Source: JACVRW01 sp963803085
GTDB taxonomy: Bacteria > Actinomycetota > Thermoleophilia > Solirubrobacterales > Thermoleophilaceae
DNA: 64,000 nucleotides
NCBI GenBank assembly: GCA_963803085.1
Contig: CAWDLE010000017.1
Coordinates: 124,001 to 188,000, forward strand
Direction: 5' to 3'
Below are positions 1 through 8,245 of the stretch, piece after piece. The first letter of the stretch is position 1. The number at the start of each line of letters is the position of its first letter. The translations under genes were made by a program, and so were the position numbers. Under the pieces are notes generated by a model. The model did not search any database. It was given only the letters and a program-made list of their open reading frames with translations, and was not told the DNA's origin.

Positions 1-912
1 ACGGCGAAGGAGGTGCCCGGGCGGCTGGCGATCCTGGGCGGCGGGGTCGTGGGGGTGGAGATGGCGCAGGCCTACAACTCGCTCGGGTCGGACGTGACCC
101 TGATCGAGCGCGGCGACCGCCTGATCCCGCGTGAGGAGCGGTTCGCGAGCGACGACGTGGAGCAGTCGCTGCGCGAGAACGGCGTGGACGTGCGCCTCGG
201 CACGAGCGCAACGGCGGTGCGGGCGGAGGGGGGCGAGGTGACCCTCGAGCTCGACGACGGCGGGCCCGTGCGGGCCGACGAGCTGCTGGTGGCGATCGGG
301 CGCACGCTCAACACCGAGGACATCGGGCTCGACACCGTGGGCCTCGAGCCGGGCAAGCCGGTCGAGGTCGACGACTCGATGCGCGCCAACGACTGGCTGT
401 ACGCGATCGGTGACGCCAACGGCCGCGCGCTCCTCACCCACATGGGCAAGTACCAGGCACGCATCGCCGCTGACGTGATCCTCGGCTACCCGAGCGGCTG
501 CGTCCCCATGAACGCCGACGGCTCGCGCTCGCCGCGCGTGATCTTCTCCGACCCGCACGTGGCGGCCGTGGGCTACACGTACGAAGCCGCGCAGGCCGAC
601 GGGCTCAACGTCCGGGCCATCGACGTGTCGACCCAGGGCAACGCGGGAGCGAGCTTCTACGGCCGCGACGATGCCCGCGGGACCTCACGGCTCGTGGTCG
701 ACGACGACCGCGGCCTGATCGTCGGCGCCACCTTCACCGGCCCGGAGGTGGCGGAGTGGGTTCAGGCAGCGACGATCGCCGTCGTGGGGGAGGTGCCGAT
801 CGACCGGCTGTTCCATGCGGTGCCGCCCTTCCCCACGCGCAGCGAGGTGTGGCTCTACCTGCTCGAGGCGCTCGGCGTGGCGGGCCCGTGCGGCGGGCCG
901 CCACGGGCGTAG
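1..912 (+). CDS. FAD/NAD(P)-dependent disulfide oxidoreductase, C-terminal part (5' truncated by window)
   Basis: The reading frame is open from base 1, so the N-terminal FAD-binding domain lies outside the window. What remains is the NAD(P)-binding Rossmann domain (GGGVVGVE, just after the window start, followed by an acidic strand end LIERG), the second FAD contact (YAIGDANG) and the C-terminal dimerisation domain. The end carries a His...Ser-Glu pair (FHAVPPFPTRSE), the usual location of the His-Glu dyad in lipoamide dehydrogenase and mercuric reductase relatives. The active-site Cys pair would be upstream and cannot be checked, so the substrate (lipoamide, mycothione or other) is open. 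The family is clear from order and motifs. Confidence 0.85.
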   Translation, partial: TAKEVPGRLAILGGGVVGVEMAQAYNSLGSDVTLIERGDRLIPREERFASDDVEQSLRENGVDVRLGTSATAVRAEGGEVTLELDDGGPVRADELLVAIGRTLNTEDIGLDTVGLEPGKPVEVDDSMRANDWLYAIGDANGRALLTHMGKYQARIAADVILGYPSGCVPMNADGSRSPRVIFSDPHVAAVGYTYEAAQADGLNVRAIDVSTQGNAGASFYGRDDARGTSRLVVDDDRGLIVGATFTGPEVAEWVQAATIAVVGEVPIDRLFHAVPPFPTRSEVWLYLLEALGVAGPCGGPPRA

Positions 913-915
913 GAT
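910..915 (+). promoter_or_regulatory. putative -10 hexamer TAGGAT, leaderless, for the SDR-like gene
   Basis: TAGGAT, 7 nt before ATG 923, overlapping the stop codon of the reductase gene. Confidence 0.4.
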
Positions 916-922
916 CCGGGGC

Positions 923-1561
923 ATGGACGTGGTGGTCGCAGGTGGGCACGGCAAGATCGGAATCAGGCTGCTGCGGCTACTTGCCGACGGCGGCCACCGC
1001 GCGCGCGGGTTGATCCGCAACCCCGACCACGCGGGCGACCTGGAGTCGGTGAGCGCCGAGCCGGTCCTCTGCGACATCGAGGCACTCGACGACATTTCTG
1101 ACTGCGTCAGGGGCGCCGACGCCGTGGTCTTCGCCGCCGGCGCCGGACCGGGCAGCGGGGTGGAGCGCAAGCGGACGGTGGACTATGGCGGTGCCGTGAA
1201 GCTGATCGAGGCCGCGAAGAAGAACGGGATCGACCGCTACGTGATCGTCAGCGCGATCAGCGTGGACCGCCCGGAGGAGTGGTCGGACCAGATGCGCCCG
1301 TACTACGAGGCCAAGCGGGACGCCGACGAGCGCGTGCTCGAGAGCGGCCTGAGCTACACCATCGTGCGCCCGGGTGGGCTCACCGACGATCCAGGAAAGG
1401 GGCTCGTCAAGATCGGCACGGGCGTCGAGCGAGGCGAGGTTCCGCGCGAGGACGTGGCCGCCACGCTGCTGGCCGTCCTGGAGGCGCCCAGCACGGTCGG
1501 CAAGAGCTTCGAGCTCGTGTCGGGCGAAACGCCGATCGACGAGGCCATCCGGGCGCTGTGA
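923..1561 (+). CDS. NAD(P)-binding SDR-like protein (NmrA/YwnB type)
   Basis: A 212-residue single-domain Rossmann protein. It opens with MDVVVAGGHGKIG, the glycine-rich nucleotide loop at residues 6-12, followed by an NADP-type arginine (RNPD). A YEAKRDAD segment near residue 129 resembles the Tyr-x-x-x-Lys region of atypical SDRs. Such proteins act as small NAD(P)H-dependent reductases or redox sensors; the substrate is not predictable. The ATG at 923 was chosen over upstream in-frame starts because homology begins exactly there and a TAGGAT hexamer sits 7 nt upstream. The gene overlaps the next start by 4 nt (GTGA). Confidence 0.8.
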   Translation: MDVVVAGGHGKIGIRLLRLLADGGHRARGLIRNPDHAGDLESVSAEPVLCDIEALDDISDCVRGADAVVFAAGAGPGSGVERKRTVDYGGAVKLIEAAKKNGIDRYVIVSAISVDRPEEWSDQMRPYYEAKRDADERVLESGLSYTIVRPGGLTDDPGKGLVKIGTGVERGEVPREDVAATLLAVLEAPSTVGKSFELVSGETPIDEAIRAL

Positions 1562-1842
1562 ACCAGCAGCGCGCCGCCGAGGTCCTGCGCCGCGTGCGCT
1601 CAGTCCCCGACGGCCGCGTCACAACGTACGGCGACCTGGCACCGGGCGCGCCACGCTTCGCGGGCGCCGTGCTCTCCGCGACCGACGAGGACGTTCCGTG
1701 GCAGCGGATCGTGCGGGCGGACGGCTCGCTTCCCAAGGGCGAGCGCCAGCGCCGGCTCCTTGTAGCCGAGGGCGTGCCGTTCCGCGGCGAGCGGGTCGAC
1801 ATGCGCGAGGCGTGGGTGCCGGTCAGCGCGTCTGGACGATGA
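1558..1842 (+). CDS. alkyltransferase-like (ATL) protein, MGMT DNA-binding domain without the acceptor Cys
   Basis: A 94-residue protein equivalent to the DNA-binding domain of O6-methylguanine-DNA methyltransferase. It has the VPDGRVTTYGDLA helix-turn-helix entry and an RFAGAVLS segment matching the arginine-finger region. Where MGMT carries the PCHR alkyl-acceptor motif, this protein reads PWQR, with Trp48 in place of Cys. That swap defines alkyltransferase-like proteins, which bind O6-alkylguanine and hand it to nucleotide excision repair rather than removing the alkyl group (known for the family). GTG start overlaps the previous stop (GTGA), so translation is probably coupled. Its last 20 bases overlap the convergent stress-protein gene. 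Confidence 0.8.
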   Translation: MNQQRAAEVLRRVRSVPDGRVTTYGDLAPGAPRFAGAVLSATDEDVPWQRIVRADGSLPKGERQRRLLVAEGVPFRGERVDMREAWVPVSASGR

Positions 1843-2245
1843 GCACGTCGCACGAGGCCTGATGCGAGACCGTGTTGGGCACGCTCCCGAGCACCCGCCT
1901 CGCTCCATGCATCCCGACGCTCCCGATCACGATTAGTTCGGCGTCAGCCTCCTTGGCGATCGCCAGAATCGCATCCGCCGGTGAGCCCTTCGGGGCGTGC
2001 TCCTTAACCTCGATGTCCCCGCCGGCCCGGTCGAGCGCGCGCTGAAGCGCCGCGTCGGCCTTGAAGTCGGACCCAACCGAGAACTCGCTTGACGCCGAAC
2101 CGCCGGCCACGCGCGCCGGCGCCGGATCGTATGCGGATACGACATGGAGGGTGGCACCGGTCAGCCGCGCGAGCTCGACCGCCCGGCCGAGCGCGATGTC
2201 AGCGGTCTCCGAACCGTCGATGCCGACGACGATTGAGCTGTACAT
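1823..2245 (-). CDS. universal stress protein (UspA family)
   Basis: A 140-residue single Usp domain. It begins IVVGIDGSETA and ends with IVIGSVGMHGARRVLGSVPNTV, the G-2X-G-9X-G(S) ATP-binding pattern of the ATP-binding Usp subgroup. These proteins bind ATP and accumulate under stress or starvation. A strong Shine-Dalgarno (AGGGAGGA, complement of 2250-2257) precedes the ATG at 2245, so this gene has a leader, unlike many others in the window. It faces the enoyl-CoA hydratase gene divergently and meets the ATL gene tail to tail. Confidence 0.92.
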   Translation of the reverse strand: MYSSIVVGIDGSETADIALGRAVELARLTGATLHVVSAYDPAPARVAGGSASSEFSVGSDFKADAALQRALDRAGGDIEVKEHAPKGSPADAILAIAKEADAELIVIGSVGMHGARRVLGSVPNTVSHQASCDVLIVQTR

Positions 2246-2249
2246 GCTG

Positions 2250-2257
2250 TCCTCCCT
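2250..2257 (-). promoter_or_regulatory. Shine-Dalgarno AGGGAGGA for the stress protein
   Basis: Complement of tcctccct, 4 nt before ATG 2245. It marks this gene as leadered, unlike its neighbours. Confidence 0.6.
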
Positions 2258-2295
2258 GGGTTGCGAGCCCGTGGAAGGTAGTACAACTCGACCCC

Positions 2296-3081
2296 GTGCC
2301 CCTGGAGACCGTTCGCTACGACGTGCGCGACGACGGCGTCGCCACCATCGCCCTCGATCAGCCCGACACGCGCAACGCGCTCTCGAACCAGCTCCTCACC
2401 GACCTGACCGCGGCGCTCGAGCTGGCGGGCCACGACGACGGCGTGCGCTGCGTGGTGCTCACCTCCACACACGAGAAGGTCTTCTCGGCGGGGGGCAGCC
2501 TCGACCAGTTCGCGGCGGACGTCCCGATCGTGCACAAGCACTTCGGCACGGAGCGCTTCCCGCGCCTGTTCAGGACGATCATGCAGCTCGGCAAGCCGAC
2601 GATCTGCGCCGCAAACGGCCACGTGCTGGCCGGCGCGCTCGGAGTGGCGCTTGCGTGCGATCTGATCGTCGCCAGGGAGAGCGCCACGTTCGGCACGCCG
2701 GAGATCGACGTGGGCGTGTTTCCCTTCATGATCATGGCGCTCATCTACCGCAACGTTCCGCGCAAGAAGGCGAACGAGATGCTCCTGCTCGGCGAGCGCA
2801 TGTCGGCCCACGAGGCGCGCGAGGCGGGCATCGTGAACCGCGTGGTGCCGGACGGCGAGTTCGATGGCGCGGTGGACGAGTGGGCCGTGAAGCTGGCCTC
2901 GAAGTCGCCGGTGATGATGAAGCTGGGCAAGGACGCGATGTACCGCCAGCTCGACATGCCGTTCGAGGACGCGCTCGACTTCCTGCGCTCGCAGCTATCG
3001 CTCGCCTTCACCACCGAGGACATCCAGGAGGGCGTGAAGGCGTTCTTCGAGAAGCGCGCGCCGCAGTGGACGGGACGCTGA
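2296..3081 (+). CDS. enoyl-CoA hydratase/isomerase family protein
   Basis: A 261-residue crotonase-fold protein. The oxyanion-hole segments are visible (VFSAGGSLDQFA near residues 58-69 and ANGHVLAGALGVALACD near 103-119). Of the two catalytic glutamates of classical hydratases, the first position is occupied by Ala or Gly, while the second appears kept in GTPEIDVG. This points to an isomerase- or hydrolase-like member, or a hydratase with altered chemistry. The GTG at 2296 is where family homology begins (VPLETVRYD). It heads a + strand run of CoA-related genes continuing to 8147; 4 nt separate it from the arginase-like gene. Confidence 0.88.
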   Translation: MPLETVRYDVRDDGVATIALDQPDTRNALSNQLLTDLTAALELAGHDDGVRCVVLTSTHEKVFSAGGSLDQFAADVPIVHKHFGTERFPRLFRTIMQLGKPTICAANGHVLAGALGVALACDLIVARESATFGTPEIDVGVFPFMIMALIYRNVPRKKANEMLLLGERMSAHEAREAGIVNRVVPDGEFDGAVDEWAVKLASKSPVMMKLGKDAMYRQLDMPFEDALDFLRSQLSLAFTTEDIQEGVKAFFEKRAPQWTGR

Positions 3082-3085
3082 GCAC

Positions 3086-3916
3086 GTGGCCGTCTCGCTC
3101 GTAGCCCTGCGCTGCCGCACCGCCGACCGCTTTCCGGGCGCGCCGCGCGGCGTGGAGATCCTGGCGCCGCTGCTGGCGCACGCGCTCGGGGTCGAGCCGC
3201 GCTACATCGGCAGCAGCAGCGAGGTCCAGGAAACCCGCTACGAGGACGACCTGCGCGAATCGCGCGGCTGCCTGCTGGAGGCGGGTGGTCAGATCGACGA
3301 CGCGCTCGCCGCGGGCCATACTCCGGTGCTGCTGGCGGCCGACTGCGCGGTGTCGGTGACCACGCTCCCGGCCGTAAGCCGCAACCGGCCCGATGCGCGC
3401 ATCCTCTGGCTCGACGCCCACGGCGACTACAACACGCCCGGCACGTCTGGCAGCGGCTACCTCGGCGGCATGTGCCTCGCTGCGGCGACGGGTGAGTGGG
3501 ACGCCGGGCTCGGCGATGCCCTGCCCGCGGAGCGCGTGGTGCTCGCCGGGGTGCGCGATCTCGACCCTGGCGAGCGGATGCTGCTCGAGCAGAGCCCCGC
3601 CACCGTGATCGGCTCGAGCACGATCGAGACCCTCGTGGCGGCCAAGAACGCTCTCGACGGCGCGCCGGTGTTCGTGCACCTCGACCTCGACGTGTTGGAC
3701 CCCGAGCACTTCCCGGCCGCGGTGCCCGCGCCCGGAGGCCTCCACCCGGACAAGCTCTACGACCTGCTCGACTCGGTGCTCGAGGACAGCGAGCTGGTGG
3801 GGCTCGAGGTGACCGCCTTCGAGGCGCCCGATCACGAGGAGGAGCGGATCGCCGCGACCGAGACGGCGATGCACGTGCTCGAGCCGTTCCTCGACCACCT
3901 CGGGGGCGAGACTTGA
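3086..3916 (+). CDS. arginase/agmatinase-family metallohydrolase
   Basis: A 276-residue ureohydrolase-fold protein. The second metal motif is WLDAHGDYN (Asp-Ala-His-x-Asp) and the third is HLDLDVLDP (Asp-x-Asp). At the first metal position, where arginase has GGDH, it reads AADC, with Cys in place of His. That substitution is recurrent in actinobacterial arginase-like proteins, so the enzyme may still bind two metals but with one atypical ligand. Likely reaction: hydrolysis of a guanidino or formimino C-N bond; substrate unknown. GTG start. Its TGA overlaps the TTG of the carboxylase gene (TTGA). Confidence 0.85.
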   Translation: MAVSLVALRCRTADRFPGAPRGVEILAPLLAHALGVEPRYIGSSSEVQETRYEDDLRESRGCLLEAGGQIDDALAAGHTPVLLAADCAVSVTTLPAVSRNRPDARILWLDAHGDYNTPGTSGSGYLGGMCLAAATGEWDAGLGDALPAERVVLAGVRDLDPGERMLLEQSPATVIGSSTIETLVAAKNALDGAPVFVHLDLDVLDPEHFPAAVPAPGGLHPDKLYDLLDSVLEDSELVGLEVTAFEAPDHEEERIAATETAMHVLEPFLDHLGGET

Positions 3917-5502
3917 TCGAGCGCGCGGCCGCCGACACGCTGGTGGCGCGCCCGCCGCTGCGCTCGCTCGTCGAGGAGCTGCACGAACGGCGCGAGCAGG
4001 CGCGGCTCGGCGGAGGCGAGGAGAAGATCGCCCGCCAGCACGAGCAGGACAAGCTCACCGCGCGCGAGCGGCTGGCGCTCCTGATCGACGAGGGCACGTT
4101 CACGGAGCTCGGGATCCACGGGCGGCCGCACTTCGCCCAGCGGGCGATGGAGGGCAAGGAGGCGCCGGCGGACGGCGTGGTCACCGGCTACGGCAAGGTC
4201 GACGGCCGCCTCGTGGCGGTGGCGGCCTACGACTTCACGGTCATGGCCGGCTCGATGGGGATGACCGGCGAGCTGAAGGTCTCGCGCCTGCGCGAGCTCG
4301 CGCTCACGAAGCGCATCCCGATGGTCTGGCTGCTCGACTCGGCCGGCGCGCGCATCCAGGAAGCGGCAGGCTCGCTGTTCGCCGGCTCCGGCCACCTGTT
4401 CCGCGAGGAGGTGATCATGAGCGGAGTGGTGCCGCAGGTGGCCGCGCTCATGGGGCCGTGCGCGGCCGGCACGGCGTACATCCCGGGGCTCGCGGACTTC
4501 GTGCCGATGGTGAAGGGTCGCGGCTCGATGGCGCTCGCCGGCCCGCACCTCACCAAGGCCGTGACCGGCGAGGACGTGACCCAGGAGGAGCTCGGCGGCT
4601 CGCGCATCCACACGCGCGTGTCGGGCGTGGGGGACCTCGAGGTGGGCTCCGACGAGGAGTGCGTCGACGCGATCAAGAGCTACCTGTCGTTCTTCCCCAC
4701 GAACTGCGAGCAGCCGCCGCCGCTCCGCGAGACCGCCGACCCCGTCGAGCGCATGGACGACGAGCTCCTCGACGTGCTGCCCGACTCGCCGCGCAAGCCC
4801 TACGACATGTACGACGTGATCCAGCGGATCGTGGACGACGGCGACTGGTTCGACCTAAAGCCGCGCTGGGCGCGCACGATCATCACGTGCTTCGCGCGCA
4901 TGGGCGGGCGGCCGGTGGGCATCGTCGCGAACCAGCCGAAGCACCTGGGCGGCATCCTCGAGAACGACTCCGCCGACAAGGCGGCGCGCTTCGTGAACCT
5001 CTGCGACGCCTATGGCATCCCGCTGCTGTTCCTGATGGACGTGCCGGGATTCATGGTCGGCACGAAGGTCGAGCAGGCGGGCATCATCCGCCACGGCGCG
5101 AAGATGCTCTACGCGGTCTCACGCGCGACCGTTCCGAAGATCACCGTGGTGATCCGCAAGGCGTACGGCGCGGGCTACTACGTGATGAACGGGCGCGCCT
5201 ACGAGCCGGACCTGATCGTGGCGTGGCCGAGCGCCGAGATCTCGGTGATGGGCCCCGAGGGTGCGGTGAACATCATCTTCCGCAAGCAGATCGAGGCGGC
5301 CGAGGACCCGGACGCCACGCGGGCGGAGATGATCGAGGGGATCCGGAAGACGATCGACCCCTACATCGCCGCGGGCAACGCAATGATCGACGACGTCATC
5401 GACCCGCGCGAGACGCGCCCGACCGTGATCCGCGCCCTCGAGATGGCGGCGACGAAGCGTGTGGAGCGGCCGTGGAAGAAGCACGGCGTGATGCCGGTGT
5501 GA
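3913..5502 (+). CDS. acyl-CoA carboxylase, carboxyltransferase (beta) subunit
   Basis: A 529-residue protein with two crotonase-like halves, as in propionyl-, methylcrotonyl- and geranyl-CoA carboxylase beta subunits. The N-terminal half has the LTARERLALLIDEGTF signature and the DSAGARIQE acyl-CoA loop; the C-terminal half has GGILENDSADKAARF, DVPGFMVG and the biotin-side RKAYGAGYY loop. It transfers CO2 from carboxybiotin to an acyl-CoA. No biotin carboxylase/BCCP subunit is next to it, so it must pair with one encoded elsewhere. The TTG at 3913 is the only reasonable start, overlapping the upstream stop by 4 nt. Which acyl-CoA it uses cannot be read from the sequence; propionyl- or methylcrotonyl-CoA are the main candidates. 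Confidence 0.93.
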   Translation: MIERAAADTLVARPPLRSLVEELHERREQARLGGGEEKIARQHEQDKLTARERLALLIDEGTFTELGIHGRPHFAQRAMEGKEAPADGVVTGYGKVDGRLVAVAAYDFTVMAGSMGMTGELKVSRLRELALTKRIPMVWLLDSAGARIQEAAGSLFAGSGHLFREEVIMSGVVPQVAALMGPCAAGTAYIPGLADFVPMVKGRGSMALAGPHLTKAVTGEDVTQEELGGSRIHTRVSGVGDLEVGSDEECVDAIKSYLSFFPTNCEQPPPLRETADPVERMDDELLDVLPDSPRKPYDMYDVIQRIVDDGDWFDLKPRWARTIITCFARMGGRPVGIVANQPKHLGGILENDSADKAARFVNLCDAYGIPLLFLMDVPGFMVGTKVEQAGIIRHGAKMLYAVSRATVPKITVVIRKAYGAGYYVMNGRAYEPDLIVAWPSAEISVMGPEGAVNIIFRKQIEAAEDPDATRAEMIEGIRKTIDPYIAAGNAMIDDVIDPRETRPTVIRALEMAATKRVERPWKKHGVMPV

Positions 5503-6070
5503 AGCCCATCTACTTCGGCTCGCCACAGGAGTTCTACGACTGGCTCGAGGAGCACCACGAGAGCGAGAGCGAGGTGTACGTCGGCTTCTTCAAGACACAC
5601 ACCGGAAAGCGCGCGATGAGCTGGTCCGAGGCAGTGGACCAGGCGCTCTGCTTCGGCTGGATCGACACGCGCTCGAACAGCATCGACGAGGACCGCTACA
5701 TGCAGCGCTTCACCCCGCGGCGAGCCCGGCAGTAACTGGAGCAAGATCAACGTCGAGAAGGTCGCGAAGCTCACCGAGGCCGGGCTCATGCGGCCGGCCG
5801 GCCTCGCGGCGTTCGAGAAGCGGACCGACGACAGGACGGGCGTCTACTCCTTCGAGCGCGAGAACGCCGCACTGCCGCCGGAGTACGAGGACGCAGCTGC
5901 GCGCGAATCCGGCCGCCGCGGAGTACTTCGACTCCCGGCCCCCGTGGTACCGGCGCACCGCCATCCACCTGATCATGAGCGCCAAGCGTGAGGAGACGCG
6001 CCTGCGCCGGCTCGTCCAGCTGATCGAGGACTCCGCCGCGGGCCGCGACATCAAGCAGCTGCGCCGATGA
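5499..6070 (+). pseudogene. YdeI/OmpD-associated family protein, broken by two single-base frameshifts
   Basis: Three consecutive reading frames make one recognisable protein. The first begins at GTG 5499 (KPIYFGSPQEFYDWLEEHH, ALCFGWIDTRSN) and stops at 5735. Removing one base near 5723 gives FTPRRPGSNWSKIN, the family's conserved block, and continues in the next frame through FERENAALPPEYE. Removing one more near 5890 gives YETQLRANPAAAEYFDSRP and then the usual C-terminal YRRTAIHLIMSAKREETRLRRL, ending at TGA 6070. The corrected length is 189 residues, normal for the family. GTGA and ATGA overlaps with both neighbours are intact. Two extra bases in an otherwise well-preserved gene suggest assembly error or very recent inactivation. 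Molecular function of the family is poorly known. Confidence 0.8.
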
Positions 6071-6927
6071 GCGGCTTCGCAGATCCCTGCGTGATCACCT
6101 GCTCGATCTCGGGAGCGGTGGCCAACCGAGAGCAGTGCCCGGCGATCCCGTACACGCCCGAGGAGTACGCCGCCGAGGCCAAGCGCGCCGTGGACGAGGG
6201 CTGCTCGATGATCCACATCCACGCGCGCACGCCCGACGGCGTGCCGAGCTACGAGGTGGAGGACTTCCGGGCGATCACCGAGGCGATCAAGGGCGCTGTG
6301 GACGACGTGATCATCAACTACTCCACCGGCGCGATCGGCATCCCGATCCAGAAGCGGATCGAGTACCTGCGCGAGCTGCGCCCCGACGTTGCCGCGCTCA
6401 ACATGGGCTCGATGAACTACGCGAAGTACTCGTCGAAGCGCAAGGACTTCGTGTTCAAGACGGTGTTCGAGAACTCGTTCGACACGATCATCGAGTTCGT
6501 GACAGTGATGAACGAGCTGGGCATACGGCCCGAGCACGAGTGCTTCGACTCGGGGCACGTGGCGAACCTCGACCCGCTGATCGACATGGGGCTGCTGTCC
6601 GAGCCGCTCCAGGTCTCGTGCGTGATGGGAGTGACCGGCGGGATCCGGCCCACGCCGAAGAACCTGGCGCACATGTCGGAGCAGATTCCGGACGTGCGGA
6701 GCAACTGGGGGGTGATCGGCATCAGCCGCGACCAATGGCGACTGATCGCGGCCGGCGCCGCGCTCGGGGGGAACGTGAGGGCGGGGCTCGAGGACAACTT
6801 CTACCTGCCCGATGGCGAGATGGCGCGTACGAACGGCGAGCTGATCGCGAAGGCACGCGAGATCGTGGAGAACGCCGGCCGGCGGGTCGCAACGGTGGCC
6901 GAGGCGCGCGAGCTGCTCGGCGCATGA
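6067..6927 (+). CDS. beta-keto acid cleavage enzyme (BKACE, formerly DUF849)
   Basis: A 286-residue TIM-barrel protein of the 3-keto-5-aminohexanoate cleavage family. The zinc-binding IHIHAR segment is near residues 50-55, and EHECFDSGHVANL and GVTGGIRPTPKNL follow in the expected order. Family members react a beta-keto acid with acetyl-CoA to give acetoacetate and a new acyl-CoA. Substrate specificity varies widely and is unknown here. Its position between an acyl-CoA carboxylase and a CaiB-type CoA enzyme fits a degradative pathway. ATG overlaps the upstream stop (ATGA), and its own stop overlaps the next ATG (ATGA). Confidence 0.9.
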   Translation: MSGFADPCVITCSISGAVANREQCPAIPYTPEEYAAEAKRAVDEGCSMIHIHARTPDGVPSYEVEDFRAITEAIKGAVDDVIINYSTGAIGIPIQKRIEYLRELRPDVAALNMGSMNYAKYSSKRKDFVFKTVFENSFDTIIEFVTVMNELGIRPEHECFDSGHVANLDPLIDMGLLSEPLQVSCVMGVTGGIRPTPKNLAHMSEQIPDVRSNWGVIGISRDQWRLIAAGAALGGNVRAGLEDNFYLPDGEMARTNGELIAKAREIVENAGRRVATVAEARELLGA

Positions 6928-8147
6928 GCGCTCTCGAAGGCGTTCGCGTGCTGGACCTCTCCAGGTTGCTGCCCGGGGGCTTCTGCTCGCTGCTGCTGGC
7001 GGACTTCGGGGCAGAGGTGCTGAAGGTGGAGGACACGGGGATGGGCGACTACATCCGATGGTCGCCGCCGTTCCACGAGGGGGCGGACGACTCGGCGAAG
7101 TCCGCACTGTTCCTGTCGCTCAACCGCGGCAAGCGCTCGGTACGGCTGAACCTGAAGGAGGAGGCCGGGCGCGATGTTCTGCTGAAGCTGGTGCGCGAGT
7201 ACGACGTGCTGCTCGAGTCCTTCCGCCCGGGCGTCCTCGACCGGCTCGGCGTGGGCTACGAGCGCCTGCGCGAGGAGAACCCGCGGCTCGTGTACTGCGC
7301 GATCAGCGGCTACGGGCAGGACGGCCCGTTCACGGGGCGCTCGGGGCACGACATGAACTACCTCGGCCTGAACGGGCTGCTCGGGCTCAGCGGCGAACCG
7401 GACGGGCCACCGGTGCAGCCGGCCGGCCAGATCGCGGACCTCGGCGGCGGTGCGCTCATGGCGGCGTTCGGGATCCTGGCCGCGCTGCGCGAGCGCGAGC
7501 GCTCCGGGGAGGGGCAGCTCGTGGACGTGTCCATGTTCGACGGCTCGCTCGCGTGGCTCGCGATGGTCGCGGCGCAGTACCTGGCCGACGGAGTGGTGCC
7601 GCGGCGCGGCGGGCTCCCGCTCGCGGGCGGGCTGATCTGTTACCGGCCGTATGCGTGCAGGGACGGCTGGGTCACGCTGGGCGCGCTCGAGCCGAAGTTC
7701 TGGCAGGCGTGGTGCCGCGGCGTGGGGCGCGAGGACCTCGTGGAGAAGCAGTTCGAGCGGCCGGGCTCCGAGGCGCATGGCGAGGTCGAGCGCATCTTCC
7801 TGGAGCGCACGCGCGACGAGTGGAGCGCGTTCGCATCCGAGCACGACTGCTGTCTGGAGCCGGTGCTCGACCTCGACGAGGCGCTCGACTCCGAACTGGT
7901 GCGCGCACGCGAGATGGTGGTGGAGCTCGACCAGCCGGGCGCGGCCGCGCCCGTGCGGCTGCTCGGCGTGCCGGTGAAGCTCTCGCGGACGCCGGGCGGG
8001 CCGGCCGGCCCGGGCCCGGCGCTGGGCGAGCACACCCGCGAGGTGCTTGCGTCACTCGACTACAGCGATGACGAGATCAACACGCTGCTCGAGTCAGGCG
8101 CAGCGGCCGGCCCGGCCGCGGGCCCGCAGGGCTCTTTCCTCGGCTAG
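6924..8147 (+). CDS. CaiB/BaiF family III CoA-transferase or alpha-methylacyl-CoA racemase-like protein
   Basis: A 407-residue family III CoA-transferase-fold protein starting MSALEGVRVLDLSRLLPGG. Two features favour the racemase branch: GHDMNY (His142-Asp143) and QIADLGGG (Asp172), which match the His and Asp pair used by alpha-methylacyl-CoA racemase to epimerise the C2 methyl centre. Asp143 could alternatively be the aspartyl-CoA nucleophile of true transferases, which leaves the exact reaction open. A racemase would let branched acyl-CoAs from the preceding genes enter beta-oxidation. ATGA overlap with the BKACE gene. It ends the + strand catabolic run; a long hairpin follows at 8187-8241. 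Confidence 0.88.
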   Translation: MSALEGVRVLDLSRLLPGGFCSLLLADFGAEVLKVEDTGMGDYIRWSPPFHEGADDSAKSALFLSLNRGKRSVRLNLKEEAGRDVLLKLVREYDVLLESFRPGVLDRLGVGYERLREENPRLVYCAISGYGQDGPFTGRSGHDMNYLGLNGLLGLSGEPDGPPVQPAGQIADLGGGALMAAFGILAALRERERSGEGQLVDVSMFDGSLAWLAMVAAQYLADGVVPRRGGLPLAGGLICYRPYACRDGWVTLGALEPKFWQAWCRGVGREDLVEKQFERPGSEAHGEVERIFLERTRDEWSAFASEHDCCLEPVLDLDEALDSELVRAREMVVELDQPGAAAPVRLLGVPVKLSRTPGGPAGPGPALGEHTREVLASLDYSDDEINTLLESGAAAGPAAGPQGSFLG

Positions 8148-8186
8148 CCCACCGTCGCTCAACGGCAGCATTGACAGGTGCATCGC

Positions 8187-8241
8187 CGCCAGGTGAGTGG
8201 TGAACGTAGCGTTATACGCAACGCTCGCCTCTCACCTGGCG
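8187..8241. terminator. long nested hairpin between convergent genes
   Basis: Outer arms of 11 bp are perfectly complementary (cgccaggtgag at 8187-8197 and its inverse at 8231-8241). An inner 6-bp stem (agcgtt 8208-8213, aacgct 8220-8225) closes a 6-nt loop. The element sits between the stop of the CaiB gene (8147) and the stop of the minus-strand dehydrogenase (8246), so a bidirectional terminator is the simplest reading. There is no T-tract on either side. A repetitive extragenic palindrome is an alternative. Confidence 0.55.
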
Positions 8242-8245
8242 AACC

